The notes under the pieces: model-generated
What the model was told of the DNA's origin: nothing
Databases searched by the model: none
The model's input: the letters and a program-made list of their open reading frames with translations, nothing else
DNA from: Flavobacteriaceae bacterium UBA3478
GTDB lineage: Bacteria > Bacteroidota > Bacteroidia > Flavobacteriales > Flavobacteriaceae
Assembly (NCBI GenBank): GCA_002381155.1
Contig: DFQX01000062.1
Span: 1 to 24,875, forward strand
Direction of reading: 5' to 3'
Length of the DNA: 24,875 nt
Part shown: piece after piece, positions 22,744 to 24,875 of the stretch
Numbering within the stretch: position 1 is the stretch's first letter
Layout: each line of letters begins with the position of its first letter
Program-made: the position numbers and the translations under genes

Positions 22744-23934
22744 TTAAGCGATAAATTCAAATATTCCGGCGGCACCTTGTCCTGTTCCTACACACATGGT
22801 GACTACCCCGTATTTATTTTTTAGGTTTCGTTTTCTCATTTCATCAAACAATTGTACCGATAGTTTAGCGCCGGTACATCCTAGAGGGTGGCCGAGCGCA
22901 ATGGCTCCTCCGTTAACGTTAACCCGATTAGGGTCAAGATCTAATTCTCTAATGACTGCAAGAGATTGAGAAGCAAAGGCCTCGTTTAATTCGATAAGTT
23001 CTAATTGGTTCTGATCGATTCCTGCAATTTTAAGGGCTTTTGGCACGGCTTTAACGGGCCCTATACCCATGATTCTTGGCGGAACTCCTGTTGCCGCATA
23101 ACCCGCTAATCGAGCGATTGGTTCTATGCCTAACTCTTTTACCATAGATTCGCTCATGATCAGAACGAAAGCGGCACCATCACTCATTTGAGAGGCGTTT
23201 CCTGCAGTTACAGAACCTCCGTCGGCAAAAACGGGTCGAAGTTTTGCCAGTTTTTCTTTACTGGTGTCGGCGCGTGGACCTTCATCAGTATCTACCACAT
23301 AAGATCGACTGGCGCGTTTTTCGTTTTTATCGAGATAGATTTCTTCAACCGTAATTGGTACGATTTGATCTTTAAATCGATTTTCCTCGAGCGCCTTTAG
23401 GGCCTTTTGATGAGATTCATAAGCAAAAGAATCTTGATCTTCGCGGCTTACGTTGAATTCTTTTGCAACCTCCTCTGCTGTTAGCCCCATATTCCAATAG
23501 TAATCCGCCTTACCTTCTTTAGCTAATTGGTAGTCGGGTACGGGTTTGTATCCGCCCATCGGAATAAAGCTCATGCTTTCGGTTCCACCTGCGATGATAC
23601 AATCGGCAGCTCCGGTTTGAATTTTTGCCGAGGCCATTGCGATGGTTTCGAGACCAGAGGCACAATAACGATTGACCGTTACCCCGGGCACGTCCTCATT
23701 TTTAATCCCCATCAGTGAGATGAGTCTTGCTACATTTAATCCTTGCTCAGCCTCGGGCATGGCATTACCGACGATTACATCGTCGATTCTTGTTCGATCT
23801 AATTGAGGTACTTGATTTAATAAATAATCAATGGTTTCGCCGGCTAATTCATCGGGTCGTTTAAATCTAAAAACTCCTTTTGGTGCTTTACCTACGGCAG
23901 TGCGGTAGGCCTTAACGATATAAGCGGTTTGCAT
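22744..23934 (-). CDS. fadA: Acetyl-CoA acyltransferase (3-ketoacyl-CoA thiolase)
   Basis: Performs the last step of beta-oxidation, thiolysis of 3-ketoacyl-CoA. The 396-residue product has the nucleophile Cys91 in NRYCASGLE, His349 in NGGAIALGHPLGCTGA and Cys381 in VVTMCVGTGQGAAG, the complete thiolase triad, plus IAGGTESMS. Length is that of degradative thiolases. It begins 5 bp after the fadN stop and is followed by fadE. Biosynthetic acetoacetyl-CoA thiolases share these motifs, but the gene order supports the degradative role. Confidence 0.94.
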   Translation of the reverse strand: MQTAYIVKAYRTAVGKAPKGVFRFKRPDELAGETIDYLLNQVPQLDRTRIDDVIVGNAMPEAEQGLNVARLISLMGIKNEDVPGVTVNRYCASGLETIAMASAKIQTGAADCIIAGGTESMSFIPMGGYKPVPDYQLAKEGKADYYWNMGLTAEEVAKEFNVSREDQDSFAYESHQKALKALEENRFKDQIVPITVEEIYLDKNEKRASRSYVVDTDEGPRADTSKEKLAKLRPVFADGGSVTAGNASQMSDGAAFVLIMSESMVKELGIEPIARLAGYAATGVPPRIMGIGPVKAVPKALKIAGIDQNQLELIELNEAFASQSLAVIRELDLDPNRVNVNGGAIALGHPLGCTGAKLSVQLFDEMRKRNLKNKYGVVTMCVGTGQGAAGIFEFIA

Positions 23935-23939
23935 GATGT

Positions 23940-24875
23940 TTAATTTCTTAAGGGTTTACCCGTAGTTAGCATATGTTGAATTCTCTCTAGCGTTTTTCTC
24001 TGACCGCAGAGTGATAAAAACGCCTCTCTTTCGATATCTAATAAATAGCGTTCACTCACAGTAGTCGCCGCTGAAAGGTCTCCTCCAGACATGACGTAAG
24101 CTAATTTATCGGCCATGAGAAGATCGTATTCTGAGATGTAGTTACCAGCTTTCATTGAATCTGTACCTACCATAAACATTCCTAAAGCTTGTTTACCTAG
24201 TACCTTGATGTCTGTTCGTTCAATTGGTTTAACATATCCGGCATCGGCTAAGACTCTTGCATAGGATTTTGCAATCGATAATTGTTCATCTCTATTGGTG
24301 ACAATCACGTCCTTTGACTTTTCAAAAAGCCCAAGATCATACGCCTCGTGCCCCGATGTAGAAACTTTAGCCATTGCGATGGTCAAGAAGTGTTCGCGAA
24401 GAATATTTAATTCGACATCATTTTTCTTGAAAGCATCAGAGGCTCTTAAGGTCATTTCTTTGGTTCCTCCACCGCCGGGGATAACTCCTACGCCGAATTC
24501 GACAAGACCGATATAAGTTTCTGCTGAAGCAACCACTTTGTCGGCGTGCAGGCTGAGTTCGCATCCTCCACCTAGGCACATACCGTGTGGTGCAGAGATA
24601 ACGGGTATACTGCTATATCGCATGCGCATCATGGTGTTTTGGAAGTAGGCGATTGCGGCATTAAGTTCTTCGTACTCCTGTTCGACGGCCAGCAAGAAGA
24701 TCATCCCAAGGTTTGCACCTACTGAAAAATTAGCTCCTTGATTACCTACCACTAGACCATCAAAACGCTCCTCGGCAATATCGATAGCTTTATTGAGCCC
24801 GGTTAATACATCGGCCCCAATCGTATTCATTTTAGAGTGAAACTCAGCACATACAATGCCCTCTCCAAGATCGAT
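23940..24875 (-). CDS. fadN: 3-hydroxyacyl-CoA dehydrogenase/enoyl-CoA hydratase (partial, N-terminus beyond right edge)
   Basis: Only the C-terminal 311 residues are present, and the frame stays open through the right edge (first visible codons read IDLGEGIVCAEFHSKM). This part is an enoyl-CoA hydratase domain. It has GANFSVGANLG (oxyanion hole), PHGMCLGGGCELSLHADKVVAS with one catalytic Glu, and YIGLVEFGVGVIPGGGGTKEM with the other. A short helical tail ends KPLRN. A hydratase domain at the C-terminus matches the FadN-type fusion (dehydrogenase first), so the NAD-binding dehydrogenase part should lie to the right. An internal ATG at 24828 is not the true start. It is the first visible gene of the beta-oxidation run. 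Confidence 0.9.
   Translation of the reverse strand: MDLGEGIVCAEFHSKMNTIGADVLTGLNKAIDIAEERFDGLVVGNQGANFSVGANLGMIFLLAVEQEYEELNAAIAYFQNTMMRMRYSSIPVISAPHGMCLGGGCELSLHADKVVASAETYIGLVEFGVGVIPGGGGTKEMTLRASDAFKKNDVELNILREHFLTIAMAKVSTSGHEAYDLGLFEKSKDVIVTNRDEQLSIAKSYARVLADAGYVKPIERTDIKVLGKQALGMFMVGTDSMKAGNYISEYDLLMADKLAYVMSGGDLSAATTVSERYLLDIEREAFLSLCGQRKTLERIQHMLTTGKPLRN

Overview
This window is a gene-dense, AT-rich chromosomal segment of a Bacteroidota bacterium, most likely of the order Flavobacteriales. Three things point there: the gene order parA-parB-DUF5683-dapB-lepB, a -10 element of the TAnnTTTG type upstream of several genes, and a FadN-type fusion with its hydratase domain at the C-terminus. 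I see no transposase, integrase, CRISPR array, toxin-antitoxin pair or defence genes. This is mostly housekeeping DNA, and the least explained stretch is a repeat-rich intergenic region beside a tRNA gene.

Positions 1-4422 (minus strand) hold a tightly overlapping operon: parA, parB, a DUF5683 membrane protein, dapB and lepB (cut by the left edge). It combines chromosome segregation, lysine/diaminopimelate synthesis and protein export. Positions 4506-5431 carry a coupled udk and FtsB/DivIC-like pair. At 5469-7397 a divergent pair, anmK and murQ, encodes two consecutive steps of anhydro-MurNAc recycling, with back-to-back promoters in about 40 bp. A PQQ-type sugar dehydrogenase lipoprotein follows (7401-8558).

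A tRNA-Pro(GGG) lies at 8620-8693. The next 287 bp hold a strong bidirectional terminator, several hairpins, a 54-bp near-perfect direct repeat in two copies, and inverted copies of the tRNA 3' flank. Then come a DUF2911 protein and an exported rhodanese (minus strand), and trxB, a DUF4442 hotdog protein and a 70-residue conserved-looking small protein (plus strand). An oxyR-paiB pair runs on the minus strand (11769-13318), and the oxyR tail overlaps the small gene tail-to-tail. OxyR and thioredoxin reductase together suggest a local redox theme.

Positions 13359-24875 (minus strand) are one long co-directional block. Its transcriptional order is fadN (cut by the right edge), fadA, fadE, a PLP-dependent decarboxylase, an exported M28 peptidase, an exported M1 peptidase, and a 1042-residue exported BNR/sortilin-like beta-propeller protein. 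Spacings are mostly overlaps or a few bases, except 36 bp before the last gene. Fatty-acid beta-oxidation is therefore joined to peptide and amino-acid breakdown, which fits a heterotroph feeding on lipid- and protein-rich matter. The block ends at a GC-rich hairpin (13332-13354).

No gene-free stretch exceeds 300 bases; the longest is 8694-8980. All assignments come from reading motifs by eye, without database searches.
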